In this document: piece by piece, positions 16,475-24,586 of the stretch
How positions within the stretch are numbered: position 1 is the first letter of the stretch
Layout: each line of letters opens with the position of its first letter
Source of the DNA: Lachnospiraceae bacterium
GTDB taxonomy: Bacteria; Bacillota; Clostridia; Lachnospirales; Lachnospiraceae
Direction of reading: 5' to 3'
NCBI GenBank assembly: GCA_021153185.1
Contig: JAGKTY010000006.1
Span: forward strand, 1-64,000
DNA length: 64,000 nucleotides
The notes under the pieces: generated by a model
Told to the model about the DNA's origin: nothing
What the model saw: the letters and a program-made list of their open reading frames with translations, nothing else
The model's database searches: none
Program-made: the position numbers and the translations under genes

Positions 16475-17254
16475 TCAATTCCCGCCGTGGTATTTTCTCA
16501 CCTGATGCTCTGCATCCAGCACGGTCTCCCGCGCTTTGGAGCCTGTCACGCGCTCAAATGAATGTTCTGCCTCAATGACTCTTTCAATCCAAAGCTTTTT
16601 GTATGGGTCAAAATCACGGCATGTTTTTGGAACACTAATCGGCTCACCAAACACGATACGGTTTGGCTGACCCTCTACAAGCTGCTCAAGGAATGCCGGA
16701 AGCACCGGAATTCCCAAAACCTTTGCAAGCCAGAAGGTGCCGTTTTCGATATCCTCAGGAACCTCTTTGTTGATGTCGTAAATTGTACCCTGCGCAAAAA
16801 TGAGAAAATGCTTTGGCTTCTCTCCCTCATTAAGCCAGCGTTTTGCCTGCTTGAGTGTTTCAACAGAACCAAATGTGCTTGTTCTGTCGACCGGCATAAC
16901 CTTTTCCATCTCTAATACCGGCAACAATTCTTTTGGAATCGACACACCGTTGAAGCAGTTTTCTTTCGCAAACACGAAAAGCTGCGGATACCTCTCAAGC
17001 ACCTCGTGCATCACTTCATAATAAAAACTGATCATCACAGGTGCATCCGAATCTGTCAGATGGTTCGTCGCGATAATGTAAGAATTCGTGGTGAAATCCT
17101 CCGGCAGATTATACCACTGAAACTGATACATCTGCAGCAGCAATTTCTTAACCTCAATTGCTTTGGCCTGCAATTTCTCCCGATCATCAACAATTTCCAA
17201 AATACTTCTCATATTTTCTTCTGTAAAAAGTGAACTAGCATTAAATAAGTGCAT
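16475..17254 (-). CDS. PlsC-like 1-acyl-glycerol-phosphate acyltransferase family protein
   Basis: A 259-residue protein with the acyltransferase block I motif NHLTDSDAP (His65 and Asp70, the HX4D catalytic pair), block II-like PVDRTSTFGS (about 115) and block III-like FLIFAQGTIYD (about 150, replacing FPEGTRS), then GIPVLPAF. This is the order of glycerolipid acyltransferases. FAQGT instead of FPEGT and the absence of an N-terminal membrane helix suggest a divergent member, so the acceptor is uncertain. GGAGGA precedes the ATG. Confidence 0.82.
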   Translation of the reverse strand: MHLFNASSLFTEENMRSILEIVDDREKLQAKAIEVKKLLLQMYQFQWYNLPEDFTTNSYIIATNHLTDSDAPVMISFYYEVMHEVLERYPQLFVFAKENCFNGVSIPKELLPVLEMEKVMPVDRTSTFGSVETLKQAKRWLNEGEKPKHFLIFAQGTIYDINKEVPEDIENGTFWLAKVLGIPVLPAFLEQLVEGQPNRIVFGEPISVPKTCRDFDPYKKLWIERVIEAEHSFERVTGSKARETVLDAEHQVRKYHGGN

Positions 17255-17284
17255 ATCGTCTCCTCCAGTTGTCTCATATATCTC

Positions 17285-17290
17285 ATTATA
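17285..17290 (-). promoter_or_regulatory. Probable -10 box of the acyltransferase gene
   Basis: A perfect TATAAT on the minus strand about 30 bases before the ATG. No good -35 is seen at 17 bp. Confidence 0.4.
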
Positions 17291-17443
17291 ATTTGTTCAT
17301 CCCAAGCATTCCATATCATAATAATGGAAATTTGTTTGTTATCGCTAACATCAAATAAAGTTGCTTCCCTGCATGTATATTATGCCTGACGATTTTCGCT
17401 ATCAGCTTAATATGCTTCTTTGAAAATATCGTTCGTCAGTTTA

Positions 17444-17869
17444 TTACTTCGACTTCTTAGCAACCAAACTACTTAGCTTCTTAACCGGATTTTTCTCTGC
17501 TTTTTTCGCAGGCTTTGTCGTTTTTTTCTCCGCCTTTTGAGCCGGTTTCTTTGCCACAAGTTCCTTGAGCAACAGGCCCTTTCCAAGATTGCCCTCTGCT
17601 TTGATTTTGCCCGAAAGATAGGCTGCCTCCATGCCGAGTCTTCCCTCTGCCATCTCAATGAGCGTATCAGCAGTTGTGATGACGATAACATCTCTGTCAA
17701 AGTATTCATAAGGCTCAATATGTACGACGCCATCTGCAATTTCAAGATAAAAAATGCCTTGTGCCTCACCTGTGATATTAAATTGAATCGCCACATGCTC
17801 CTTGATATTGCCGGCATCGGCCGTGCCGTATGTCTCTTTTGCTTTTTGTACCAATTCTTCGTATGTCAT
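17444..17869 (-). CDS. SCP2 sterol-carrier-fold protein with a Lys/Ala-rich tail
   Basis: A 141-residue cytoplasmic protein. Residues 1-105 match the SCP2 lipid-binding fold: HVAIQFNITGEAQGIFYLEI, HIEPYEYFDRDVIVITTADT, and LSGKIKAEGNLGKGLLLKEL, the typical small exit helix. Residues 108-141 are a basic, Ala/Pro-rich tail with repeated PAKKAEK-like units, much like histone H1 tails. SCP2 proteins bind hydrophobic ligands; the tail may bind nucleic acid or acidic membrane (inference). GGAGG precedes the ATG and a good promoter lies upstream. No clear terminator was found downstream. Confidence 0.8.
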   Translation of the reverse strand: MTYEELVQKAKETYGTADAGNIKEHVAIQFNITGEAQGIFYLEIADGVVHIEPYEYFDRDVIVITTADTLIEMAEGRLGMEAAYLSGKIKAEGNLGKGLLLKELVAKKPAQKAEKKTTKPAKKAEKNPVKKLSSLVAKKSK

Positions 17870-17947
17870 ATCTATTTCCTCCCCTTAATATTTTCGTTTC
17901 ATTTATCCTACATAACAAGTGAACTATTCTCTAGCTTCACTACTTTT

Positions 17948-17976
17948 ATGATACCTTAACCACGTCTCCTTTGCAA
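17948..17976 (-). promoter_or_regulatory. Promoter of the SCP2 gene
   Basis: Minus-strand -35 TTGCAA and -10 TATCAT are separated by 17 bp, about 75 bases before the ATG. Confidence 0.65.
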
Positions 17977-18013
17977 GGACAGTTTTGATTTCGTTTTGTT
18001 TCCTTTTAGCCAA

Positions 18014-18046
18014 TAAAAAATCCCGAAACCATCTCTGATTTCGGGA
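18014..18046 (-). terminator. Terminator of rpsB-tsf
   Basis: TCCCGAAA (18021-18028) pairs with TTTCGGGA (18039-18046) and is followed on the minus strand by TTTTTTATT. It is about 125 bases past the tsf stop. Confidence 0.9.
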
Positions 18047-18171
18047 CTCATGTTGTGTTGTGATTTTATTTTCTAATATTAAGATAAATTAGCCTATGCA
18101 AACTTATCTTATAAACGAATCATTTGAATTGAACAAGACTCAGGCATTTGCCTGACTACACGGCGCAATGC

Positions 18172-19248
18172 TTACGCATTTGCCATCTGTGCTGCAACCT
18201 CTGCTGCGAAGTCTTCGTTCTTCTTCTCCATACCCTCGCCAACTTCGAAACGAACGAATTTTGCGATTGTAAGCGCTTTGTTTACAGACTCAAGGTATTT
18301 ACCAACTGCCTGTTTGCCATCTTCAGCTTTGACATATGTCTGATCAAGAAGGCTGATCTCTTTAAGCTGTTTCGAGATACGTCCCTCAACAAGACCTGAG
18401 AAGATTTTGTTTTCTACGATTGCTGCTTTGTCATTCATACCTGCCTCAGCAAGTGCTGCTTTTGCTGCATCTGAAAGGAAGTTGAATAAGTATTTGTCGT
18501 TTTTCTTCTCCTCGTAGATTGCTTTGTCTTCATCTGAGAAGCTTGCAACTGTTTTTGCAAATAAATCATTGAGGATTGGTTTTGGAAGAGATGCAGGATC
18601 GTTGATTGCACTATCAATTGTGATGTCTCTCATGTGTGCGATCTCTTCATCCGAAATATCAGCTCTGCTGATGTATGTTGGGTTCATCGCTGCAATCTGC
18701 ATTGCGATGTTTGTAAGTGCTTCTTTTGCTGCGTCATCTGATGCACCGTTTGCTGCAACTAATACACCGATACGTCCGCCACCATGTAAGTAAGAAACAA
18801 CTGCATCTCCTGTAACCTTCTCGAATCTTCTGAACGATAATTTTTCTCCGATTGTAGCTGTTTTCTCAACGAGTGCATCTTTTAATCCGTTCTCACCAAG
18901 AAGTGCTTCCACATCTTCTCCGTCTTTTCCACCGTTTAAAGAAGATGTGAGTGCCTGGTCAGCGATTGACTGTACGAACTCCTGGAATACTTCATTTTTG
19001 GCAACGAAGTCTGTCTCAGAGTTTACTTCTACAACAACACCTGTTGCGCCGTTTGTAGCTACGCGACAGATACCCTCTGCTGCGATTCTGCTTGCTTTTT
19101 TCTCAGCTTTTGCTGCACCACTTTTACGTAATACATCAACTGCTGCTTCCATATTGCCGTCTGTCTCTGTAAGAGCTTTCTTACATTCCATCATGCCGGC
19201 GCCGGTCATTTCTCTTAATTCTTTTACCATTGAAGCTGTAATAGCCAT
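18172..19248 (-). CDS. tsf: Translation elongation factor Ts
   Basis: Nucleotide exchange factor for EF-Tu. The 358-residue protein begins at the second ATG (19248), placed 8 bases after AGGAGG. The N-terminal UBA-like domain has KELREMTGAGMMECKKAL, followed by the signature EVNSETDFVAKNEVFQEF, the two-core dimerisation-like domain (MQIAAMNPTYISRADI) and the C-terminal module. At 358 residues it is longer than the ~280-310 usual for the family; extra length lies in the middle and C-terminal parts (for example SFSDEDKAIYEEKKNDKY). It follows rpsB by 34 bases and shares its promoter and terminator. Confidence 0.97.
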   Translation of the reverse strand: MAITASMVKELREMTGAGMMECKKALTETDGNMEAAVDVLRKSGAAKAEKKASRIAAEGICRVATNGATGVVVEVNSETDFVAKNEVFQEFVQSIADQALTSSLNGGKDGEDVEALLGENGLKDALVEKTATIGEKLSFRRFEKVTGDAVVSYLHGGGRIGVLVAANGASDDAAKEALTNIAMQIAAMNPTYISRADISDEEIAHMRDITIDSAINDPASLPKPILNDLFAKTVASFSDEDKAIYEEKKNDKYLFNFLSDAAKAALAEAGMNDKAAIVENKIFSGLVEGRISKQLKEISLLDQTYVKAEDGKQAVGKYLESVNKALTIAKFVRFEVGEGMEKKNEDFAAEVAAQMANA

Positions 19249-19282
19249 TGTCATATCCTCCTATCAGTCTATCTAAACTTGA

Positions 19283-20026
19283 TTACTCTTCTACTGTCTC
19301 TTCAGCTGCAGGAGCTTCTGCTTCTGCTTCTACCAAAACCTCTGCTCCCTGGTTTGCTTCGATGACAGCATCAGCCATCTTAGAAACGATTAATTTTACG
19401 GCTCTGATTGCATCATCATTACCCGGGATAACGAAATCAAGTTCTTCCGGATCACAGTTTGTATCTGCGATACCGATTAATGTGATACCGAGTGCATGTG
19501 CCTCCTGTACACAGATTTTCTCTTTCTTAGGATCTACTACAAAGATAGCATCCGGAATATGTTTCATATTCTTGATACCGCCAAGGTTCTTCTCAAGCTT
19601 CTCCTGCTCTTTCTTAAGCGCGATAACTTCTTTCTTTGGAAGAACATCAAATGTTCCGTCTTCAGCCATTGTTTCAATTGCTTTTAAACGCTCAATTCTT
19701 GACTGGATCGTGCGGAAGTTTGTAAGCATACCGCCTAACCATCTCTCATTTACATAGTACATACCGCAACGCTCTGCCTCTGTCTTAACAGCGTCCTGCG
19801 CCTGTTTCTTTGTACCAACGAAAAGGATTGTACCACCTGCTTTGGCAACCTCTGATACTGCCTGGTAAGCTTCGTCAACTTTACCTACTGATGTCTGAAG
19901 ATCGATGATATGAATACCATTTCTCTCTGTGTAGATGTATGGAGCCATCTTAGGGTTCCATCTACGTGTCTGATGTCCAAAATGAACACCTGCTTCTAAT
20001 AACTGTTTCATTGAAATAACGCTCAT
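19283..20026 (-). CDS. rpsB: 30S ribosomal protein S2
   Basis: A 247-residue protein with the S2 signatures: [71 protein letters not shown] and [21 protein letters not shown]. The C-terminus adds an acidic Glu/Ala-rich tail of about 20 residues. GGAGG lies before the ATG. It heads the rpsB-tsf operon, with a structured leader and its own promoter. Its position directly after the motility operon repeats the order seen in Bacillus subtilis. Confidence 0.98.
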   Translation of the reverse strand: MSVISMKQLLEAGVHFGHQTRRWNPKMAPYIYTERNGIHIIDLQTSVGKVDEAYQAVSEVAKAGGTILFVGTKKQAQDAVKTEAERCGMYYVNERWLGGMLTNFRTIQSRIERLKAIETMAEDGTFDVLPKKEVIALKKEQEKLEKNLGGIKNMKHIPDAIFVVDPKKEKICVQEAHALGITLIGIADTNCDPEELDFVIPGNDDAIRAVKLIVSKMADAVIEANQGAEVLVEAEAEAPAAEETVEE

Positions 20027-20135
20027 GTCTTTACCTCCATTTGGTTAATTGCTTCCGTAAGCATCCACTTTGTGGCCACTTCCGAGCGAGAAAGCACCGG
20101 CCGCAAATCCGCTTACGTGATTTATAGTCACAACG
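20027..20135 (-). ncRNA. Probable structured leader of rpsB mRNA
   Basis: About 110 bases between the predicted start of transcription and rpsB. CGTAAGC (transcript upstream arm, 20111-20117) is complementary to GCTTACG (20056-20062). GGCC strings near 20098 and 20075 can pair inside this stem. The end-to-end stem with an internal domain just before the ribosome site looks like an autoregulatory ribosomal-protein leader. Pairings were read by eye; family membership is not shown. Confidence 0.45.
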
Positions 20136-20140
20136 GGCTA

Positions 20141-20169
20141 ATTTTAGCATAAAAAAACCCCTTTTGCAA
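20141..20169 (-). promoter_or_regulatory. rpsB promoter overlapping the upstream terminator
   Basis: The -10 TAAAAT is preceded by TGC (extended -10) and the -35 TTGCAA lies 17 bp upstream. The -35 lies in the loop and arm of the terminator hairpin that ends the motility cluster. Confidence 0.7.
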
Positions 20170-20178
20170 GGGGTTTTT
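20151..20178 (-). terminator. Terminator of the motility operon (T-rich on both strands)
   Basis: CCCCTT (20158-20163) pairs with AAGGGG (20168-20173), loop TTGC, extended by A-T pairs and flanked by a seven-base A run and a five-base T run. It lies 85 bases past the last gene of the fla/che cluster. Confidence 0.95.
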
Positions 20179-20262
20179 CGCATTATCTTGGTATTTTGTC
20201 CATTCGTATTTTGTTCATTCTAATTGCATGCCGTCTTTGCATATCGGCAGTTGGCTGCTACA

Positions 20263-21051
20263 CTATCTTCTCATCAGTCTTTCTGCAATGTCGATATTGC
20301 TCATGCCTTTTGTAAATTCGTATGTGCCGACAGCGATTCTGCTGTCATATCCATTCTGGCATAAATACCGGTCAAATGCCGCTGCACTCTCCACAACACC
20401 GGCATCCGCAAGCTTCCTTGCGACCGTCTCAGAACCGTCTCCGCTATTAACCGTAATTGTCACATTCGCTCCTGCCGGTTTGTCGTCCGCAGCTTTCGCA
20501 GGTGCCTTGCTCGGCTCTGCCGTAGGCTGTGCACTTGGTTCCTTGCTTGGCTCCTTACTCGGCGTAACCGTAGGTTCTTTACTTGGCTCCTTGCTCGGCT
20601 CCTTACTTGGCGTAACCGTCGGCTCTTTGCTCGGCTCCGTCGTAGGCTTCGCACTTGGTTCCGCAAGCTTATCCGCGCCCGGTTCCTCTGACGGTTTTAC
20701 ACTTGGCTTCGCGTCCTCACCGTCTGCCGTTCGCTCCCCTGCATCCGCCGAAGGTGCCGGGCTCTCTGTCAAGCCGGCCTTCTCAGCTTCGTCCTTGAGT
20801 GCCTCATCCTGAAGAAGCGCCGGAAGCTCCACCTTCACCTGCTGCGTATCATCCTTTGAAAGCGCATCTGACGAAACACTGTCGTCTGACAACACACCGC
20901 TTTCATATGCCTCGACCATACCGAGTTCTTTTGCCCGCGCTTTTATTTCATCATCTGTCATATCAGGCTTTAGCATATTGGTTGCTGTAAGCACGAGCGT
21001 TGTCACAAGCACACCGACGCCGACACCTTTTAAATAACTATTTAATCTCAT
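20263..21051 (-). CDS. Membrane-anchored protein with SKEP repeats and MltG-like terminal domain
   Basis: A 262-residue protein with one N-terminal membrane helix (about 7-27), then a Ser/Lys/Glu/Pro-rich stalk. The stalk (about 105-180) is built of tandem SKEPSKEP and SKEPTVTP units that are also near-identical at DNA level. The last ~65 residues (VTITVNSGDGSETVARKL, ADAGVVESAAAFDRYL, VGTYEFTKGMSNIDIAERL) resemble the LysM-like subdomain of the YceG/MltG endolytic transglycosylase family, but the catalytic part is absent. The topology places this domain outside, near peptidoglycan. It overlaps the SwrB-like gene by 4 bases and is the last gene of the motility operon. The function is unknown; a wall-linked motility role is inference. 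Confidence 0.6.
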   Translation of the reverse strand: MRLNSYLKGVGVGVLVTTLVLTATNMLKPDMTDDEIKARAKELGMVEAYESGVLSDDSVSSDALSKDDTQQVKVELPALLQDEALKDEAEKAGLTESPAPSADAGERTADGEDAKPSVKPSEEPGADKLAEPSAKPTTEPSKEPTVTPSKEPSKEPSKEPTVTPSKEPSKEPSAQPTAEPSKAPAKAADDKPAGANVTITVNSGDGSETVARKLADAGVVESAAAFDRYLCQNGYDSRIAVGTYEFTKGMSNIDIAERLMRR

Positions 21052-21821
21052 TGTGACATCCCCTTAAACAAATCAATCACAAGCTTCACTTCGCCTACGC
21101 CAAGTCCCAACTGTTTGGCAATTACCATATTGCTTTTGCCCTGCTTGTAAAGTTCTAAAATCTTTTCGTTATTGTTTAAGGAAGAATCATCACCCGTTCC
21201 CTCAAATTGGATATTTGCAACCTCGCTTTCAGAAACAGAAATCTTCTCTTTTGGCGCTGCCTTTCTCGGCTGTCTCGTCTTTGTCTTTGCAGGGGCGGCA
21301 GCCTCCGGCAAAGCTTCCAAAGCCGCCTTTTCACCGTCTTCCATGGCTTCTGCAGCCGGCGTGCTCTGCTGACCTGCCATCTGGAGTGCTTCCATCTCTT
21401 TGGCGGCACGCTCTGCACTGCTGACAAGATCACGTCCGGCACGTTCTGACTGTGCCACGAGCTCTTTCAGGCTCTCGCTTTTTTCATTTAACATATCATA
21501 AAGAAACATGACTTCTTTATGATTTTTGTTGATGTCATCCAGAACCGTCTGCGCATATTCGCCGACTGCGGAAATCTTGTCGTTGGAAATCCGCTCAAGT
21601 CCGCGCTCTGCCTTCTCCATCGAATAAGAAAGCGTCTCCTCCACCATTTCATCTACAGAAATCTTTGCATCTTCAATATGTCCATCCAGTGCTGCCCGGA
21701 TTTCCTCTCTTGAAAGCTCCACATTTTGTACTTCATCTTCTGACTTGCTCTCCGGAATGACGTATCCCGCAACCAAAAGAACAATTCCCAAAATTAAAAA
21801 TGCTATTTCTATCCCTGTCAT
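21048..21821 (-). CDS. SwrB-like DUF6115 membrane/coiled-coil protein
   Basis: About 257 residues (start uncertain: ATG at 21821 after GGGAA, or 21833/21836, or TTG at 21857). One membrane helix (about 4-20, IEIAFLILGIVLLVAGYVI) is followed by an acidic coiled coil (about 30-140), an Ala/Pro-rich linker and a C-terminal helix-turn-helix-like motif NNEKILELYKQGKSNMVIAKQLGLGVGEVKLVIDLF. This is the layout of DUF6115 proteins. The Bacillus subtilis swarming protein SwrB has the same general plan and the same place between sigD and rpsB, where it activates assembly of the flagellar export apparatus. Equivalence is inferred from layout and position, not from shared residues. Confidence 0.6.
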   Translation of the reverse strand: MTGIEIAFLILGIVLLVAGYVIPESKSEDEVQNVELSREEIRAALDGHIEDAKISVDEMVEETLSYSMEKAERGLERISNDKISAVGEYAQTVLDDINKNHKEVMFLYDMLNEKSESLKELVAQSERAGRDLVSSAERAAKEMEALQMAGQQSTPAAEAMEDGEKAALEALPEAAAPAKTKTRQPRKAAPKEKISVSESEVANIQFEGTGDDSSLNNNEKILELYKQGKSNMVIAKQLGLGVGEVKLVIDLFKGMSQ

Positions 21822-21853
21822 GTTTTTTCCCATCATAATATGCCGATTCGAAC

Positions 21854-22165
21854 TCAAACCGACATATCAAATCCTTTGTTTCCTTTAATAATTACTTTTC
21901 CGTCATCTGCAGGTTTGCGGCGGTTTTTGCCACCGTCACCCATGTACGTATTTTTCCCTTTTTCGCGCGCATCTGCATGCGTATCACTTTTGCTGCTGTC
22001 TTCTCCGTGCTGAACAGACCGGGCATCCCTAAGCACACGTTTGTCCTGTCCATCCTGCAGTTGCTGCTGTTCTGCCAAAGGACGTGCGTCCTCATGCTGC
22101 TTGAGAATGGAGAAATCCTGTGTCCGCAGATTCATTCCATTCATCTCAACGAATCCAATCGCCAT
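21854..22165 (-). CDS. Small polar protein of unknown function in the motility operon
   Basis: A 103-residue, soluble and strongly charged protein. GGAGGCAG precedes the ATG. The first ~20 residues (MAIGFVEMNGMNLRTQDFSI) are the only hydrophobic part; the rest is Gln/Asp/Lys-rich and probably disordered, ending in VIIKGNKGFDMSV. It sits 11 bases after fapA and touches the SwrB-like gene, so it is translated from the same operon. I do not recognise a family. Anti-sigma factor FlgM was considered and is not supported. Confidence 0.6.
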   Translation of the reverse strand: MAIGFVEMNGMNLRTQDFSILKQHEDARPLAEQQQLQDGQDKRVLRDARSVQHGEDSSKSDTHADAREKGKNTYMGDGGKNRRKPADDGKVIIKGNKGFDMSV

Positions 22166-22176
22166 ACACTGCCTCC

Positions 22177-23769
22177 TTAGATTGTACGCGTTCTGATTTC
22201 ACCTTTTTCGTAAACAAATTTACAACGGCTTACGGTCTGTTTCAAAATCATCGACGCATCCGAAATGGAAATCTTCGTGCCGGCAAACGCCTCCTGTTTG
22301 ACAATAACAGCTGCACTGCTTGCACCACGAAGTGCTTCTTCGAACTCATCGTATTCTGCCTCAACCACATCAAGCCTGCTTGACTGCTGCTCATTTAATT
22401 GCATAAGCTGCTGCAAATATTTAATCTGTTCCTGCGTCAATTTGGTGCCTTCCTTCACCTTTTGCGAAAGGCTGATGATAATCGGGCGGATCTGTTTGAG
22501 ATTCTTCTGCAGTTCCAGCATCTCCTTATGAAGCTCCTGAAAATGCGTCTTCTGCTCCGGATCAACACCTACCTCCGCCAGTGTTTCGGAACCCATGCTG
22601 CTGCCAAGAATCCTACAGCTCACCTGCTTTGTCGCACGGACACTACCTCCGGCAATGAATCCTTTTCTGCCGTCGATATTGATCGTATCCGTCGCCGATA
22701 AAAAGCTGTGCAGCACACTGTCTGCCTCGATATAAGAACCGCTTTTGACGGTACAGTTTTCAAAGAAACGCGATACAATAGAGCCACCTGCAGTGAGCGT
22801 GCCCTTTCCCATACCGTTCATACCACGCTCCAGTACGATGTTACCACCCGCTTCAATCTGGGCAGCCTCAACAATGCCGCGTACCTCCACATTGGCGTGT
22901 GCCTTTATGCTGTAACCTGACTGTACTGTTCCATTGACAATGACACTACCGAGAGACTCGATATTTCCGGTGGAAGGTCCTACGTCATCCACCTCATATA
23001 CATCTGAAACGACTACTTTTCCGCCAAGCAGAGATACATGTCCGTCAATCTCTGCGTAAAGCGTCATGCGGTCTTCAGAAATTTTGACATTTTTACCATA
23101 CTTGAGATGAACCGGCTTTACAGGCTTTGGCTGTAAGTTTTCACCGAGTACTGTCGTGCCCGGCTCTCCTTTTACTTCTTTGATTAATTCTGCAAGAAGG
23201 TGTCCCTCTTTGCAGTGCGAAATCGTATTTAACGAATGGAAATCAACCGAACCGTCCGGATTACGCGCAGGTTTGTTGTCAAAATTGGTCGTGAAATGAT
23301 ATTTGATACTGCCGTCATGTCCTTCTTTTGCCGGCTGACCTTTGGCAAGGACAATCGGTGTCATGTAAACAGGCATCGTCATCTGCTGAGCGATGGCATC
23401 ATCATCAAATCCAAAACGGATGCCTCTATCTCTCATCATCTGTATAATTTCTGTTCTGGAAAGTCTGCCGCCGTCACTGCTAGGCGCATAAAACCTGGCG
23501 GTAAGCGTCATACGGTCTGCAGCGAGCTCCATGACACACATCTCTTTTTGACGCTGTTCAATCGGCGCACCGATTTTTCCGACGTGGTTTCCTGCTCCTG
23601 TCTCGTTCACAAGTGCACGAATCACCTTGTTGTCTACTTCAAAGATACTCTGCGTCTGTAAATACGCAATGATTTCGTCATATGTGACCGCTTCGCCGCC
23701 TTCCGTTGGCGGAACAATCACCAAATTCAAAGCATCCTGTGTATGCTCCAGATAAAAATATCCATTCAT
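22177..23769 (-). CDS. FapA family (DUF342) polymerising beta-helix protein
   Basis: A 530-residue protein; GAGG is spaced 7 bases from the chosen ATG. The N-terminal ~190 residues are the FapA N-domain (DGSVDFHSLNTI near the boundary, with EGEPGT-like KGEPGTTVLGENLQPKP). The middle (about 220-400) is a right-handed beta-helix rich in Gly and Val: GPSTGNIESLGSVIVNGTV, IVEAAQIEAGGNIVLERGM. The end (about 400-500) is a long coiled coil. This is the standard DUF342 architecture, found beside motility genes in many bacteria. Its exact job is not settled; surface-polysaccharide or flagellar-placement roles have been proposed. Confidence 0.88.
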   Translation of the reverse strand: MNGYFYLEHTQDALNLVIVPPTEGGEAVTYDEIIAYLQTQSIFEVDNKVIRALVNETGAGNHVGKIGAPIEQRQKEMCVMELAADRMTLTARFYAPSSDGGRLSRTEIIQMMRDRGIRFGFDDDAIAQQMTMPVYMTPIVLAKGQPAKEGHDGSIKYHFTTNFDNKPARNPDGSVDFHSLNTISHCKEGHLLAELIKEVKGEPGTTVLGENLQPKPVKPVHLKYGKNVKISEDRMTLYAEIDGHVSLLGGKVVVSDVYEVDDVGPSTGNIESLGSVIVNGTVQSGYSIKAHANVEVRGIVEAAQIEAGGNIVLERGMNGMGKGTLTAGGSIVSRFFENCTVKSGSYIEADSVLHSFLSATDTINIDGRKGFIAGGSVRATKQVSCRILGSSMGSETLAEVGVDPEQKTHFQELHKEMLELQKNLKQIRPIIISLSQKVKEGTKLTQEQIKYLQQLMQLNEQQSSRLDVVEAEYDEFEEALRGASSAAVIVKQEAFAGTKISISDASMILKQTVSRCKFVYEKGEIRTRTI

Positions 23770-23792
23770 CCTCATACCTCACAGTTCTATAT

Positions 23793-24566
23793 CTATAGAT
23801 CTGTTAAAATACCCATGTAATTGCCCATTTTTTTCTTCATTTTGGAAAGTGCTTTCGTATGAAGCTGAGAAATTCTCGACTCTGAAACCTCCAAAATGTT
23901 GCTGATTTCTTTTAAGGTTAATTCCTCATAGTAGTAAAGAATGATTACCTTTTTCTCTTTTTCGGTAAGGAGCTCAAGCGCATCTTTTAAGGTCTGCTTC
24001 AGCTCTGCCTGGAGAGATACATCCTCCGGCACTTCAAACTGACTGGAGCTGTTTGCGCGCTCGCTCTTGATTTCAGATCCGCCAGCCTCCAAATACTCGT
24101 TCAGGGAAACAACGCCCGTAATCTTCATCTGGGACTGCCAGTCCGTATATTCTTCATCAGAAATCCCGAGTGCCTCGGCAATTTCCTCATCCGATGCACA
24201 GCGTCCCGTGCGCTGTTCAATGTCATGCATTACCTGATCAATCTTTTTTTGTCTCTGGCGAATCGTTCTCGGAATCCAATCCATCTTACGGATCTGATCC
24301 AAAATCGCACCACGGATACGCAGACTTGCATACGTCTCAAACTTGATGTCCTTTGACATATCAAATTTATCAATCGCATCAATCAACCCGAAAATACCAT
24401 AGCTTACAAGATCGTCAAGCTCTACATTGTATCCAAGATACATATGCAGTCTCCCCGCGACAACCTTCACCAGTGGTGCATATTCTAATATGATTCTCTC
24501 ACGAATGGAAGCATCTTTGGTATGACTGTACTCCACCCATAGACGCTTTCTTGCGTTTTCATCCAT
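23793..24566 (-). CDS. fliA: RNA polymerase sigma factor for flagellar operon (sigma-28/SigD)
   Basis: A 257-residue sigma-70 family group 3 factor. Region 2 (about 25-95) has YAPLVKVVAGRLHMYL, ELDDLVSYGIFGLIDAIDKFD and FETYASLRIRGAILDQIRKMDWIPRTIR. Region 3 (about 100-170) has SDEEIAEALGISDEEY. Region 4 (about 190-250) ends with the helix-turn-helix LKEISNILEVSESRISQLHTKAL. The FETYAS..RIRGAI..QIR...W signature is the FliA/SigD type. It would transcribe late flagellar genes (flagellin and others), which are not in this window. FlgM is not encoded nearby. Confidence 0.96.
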   Translation of the reverse strand: MDENARKRLWVEYSHTKDASIRERIILEYAPLVKVVAGRLHMYLGYNVELDDLVSYGIFGLIDAIDKFDMSKDIKFETYASLRIRGAILDQIRKMDWIPRTIRQRQKKIDQVMHDIEQRTGRCASDEEIAEALGISDEEYTDWQSQMKITGVVSLNEYLEAGGSEIKSERANSSSQFEVPEDVSLQAELKQTLKDALELLTEKEKKVIILYYYEELTLKEISNILEVSESRISQLHTKALSKMKKKMGNYMGILTDL

Positions 24567-24586
24567 ATCTTTTCACTCCACAAGCA

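Larger units (their letters stand above)
17870..18171. other. Intergenic region between tsf and the SCP2 gene
   Basis: The 302 bases contain the SCP2 promoter (17948-17976) and, 40 bases further upstream, the tsf terminator (18014-18046). Nothing else is recognised. Confidence 0.5.

Noticed and set aside
20228..20812. 194-residue plus-strand frame with LGSLLG repeats
   Set aside because: It mirrors the SKEP repeat region of the gene on the other strand; composition is an artefact.
21854..22165. 103-residue protein as FlgM anti-sigma factor
   Set aside because: Size and position fit roughly, but the C-terminal sigma-binding helices of FlgM are not visible.
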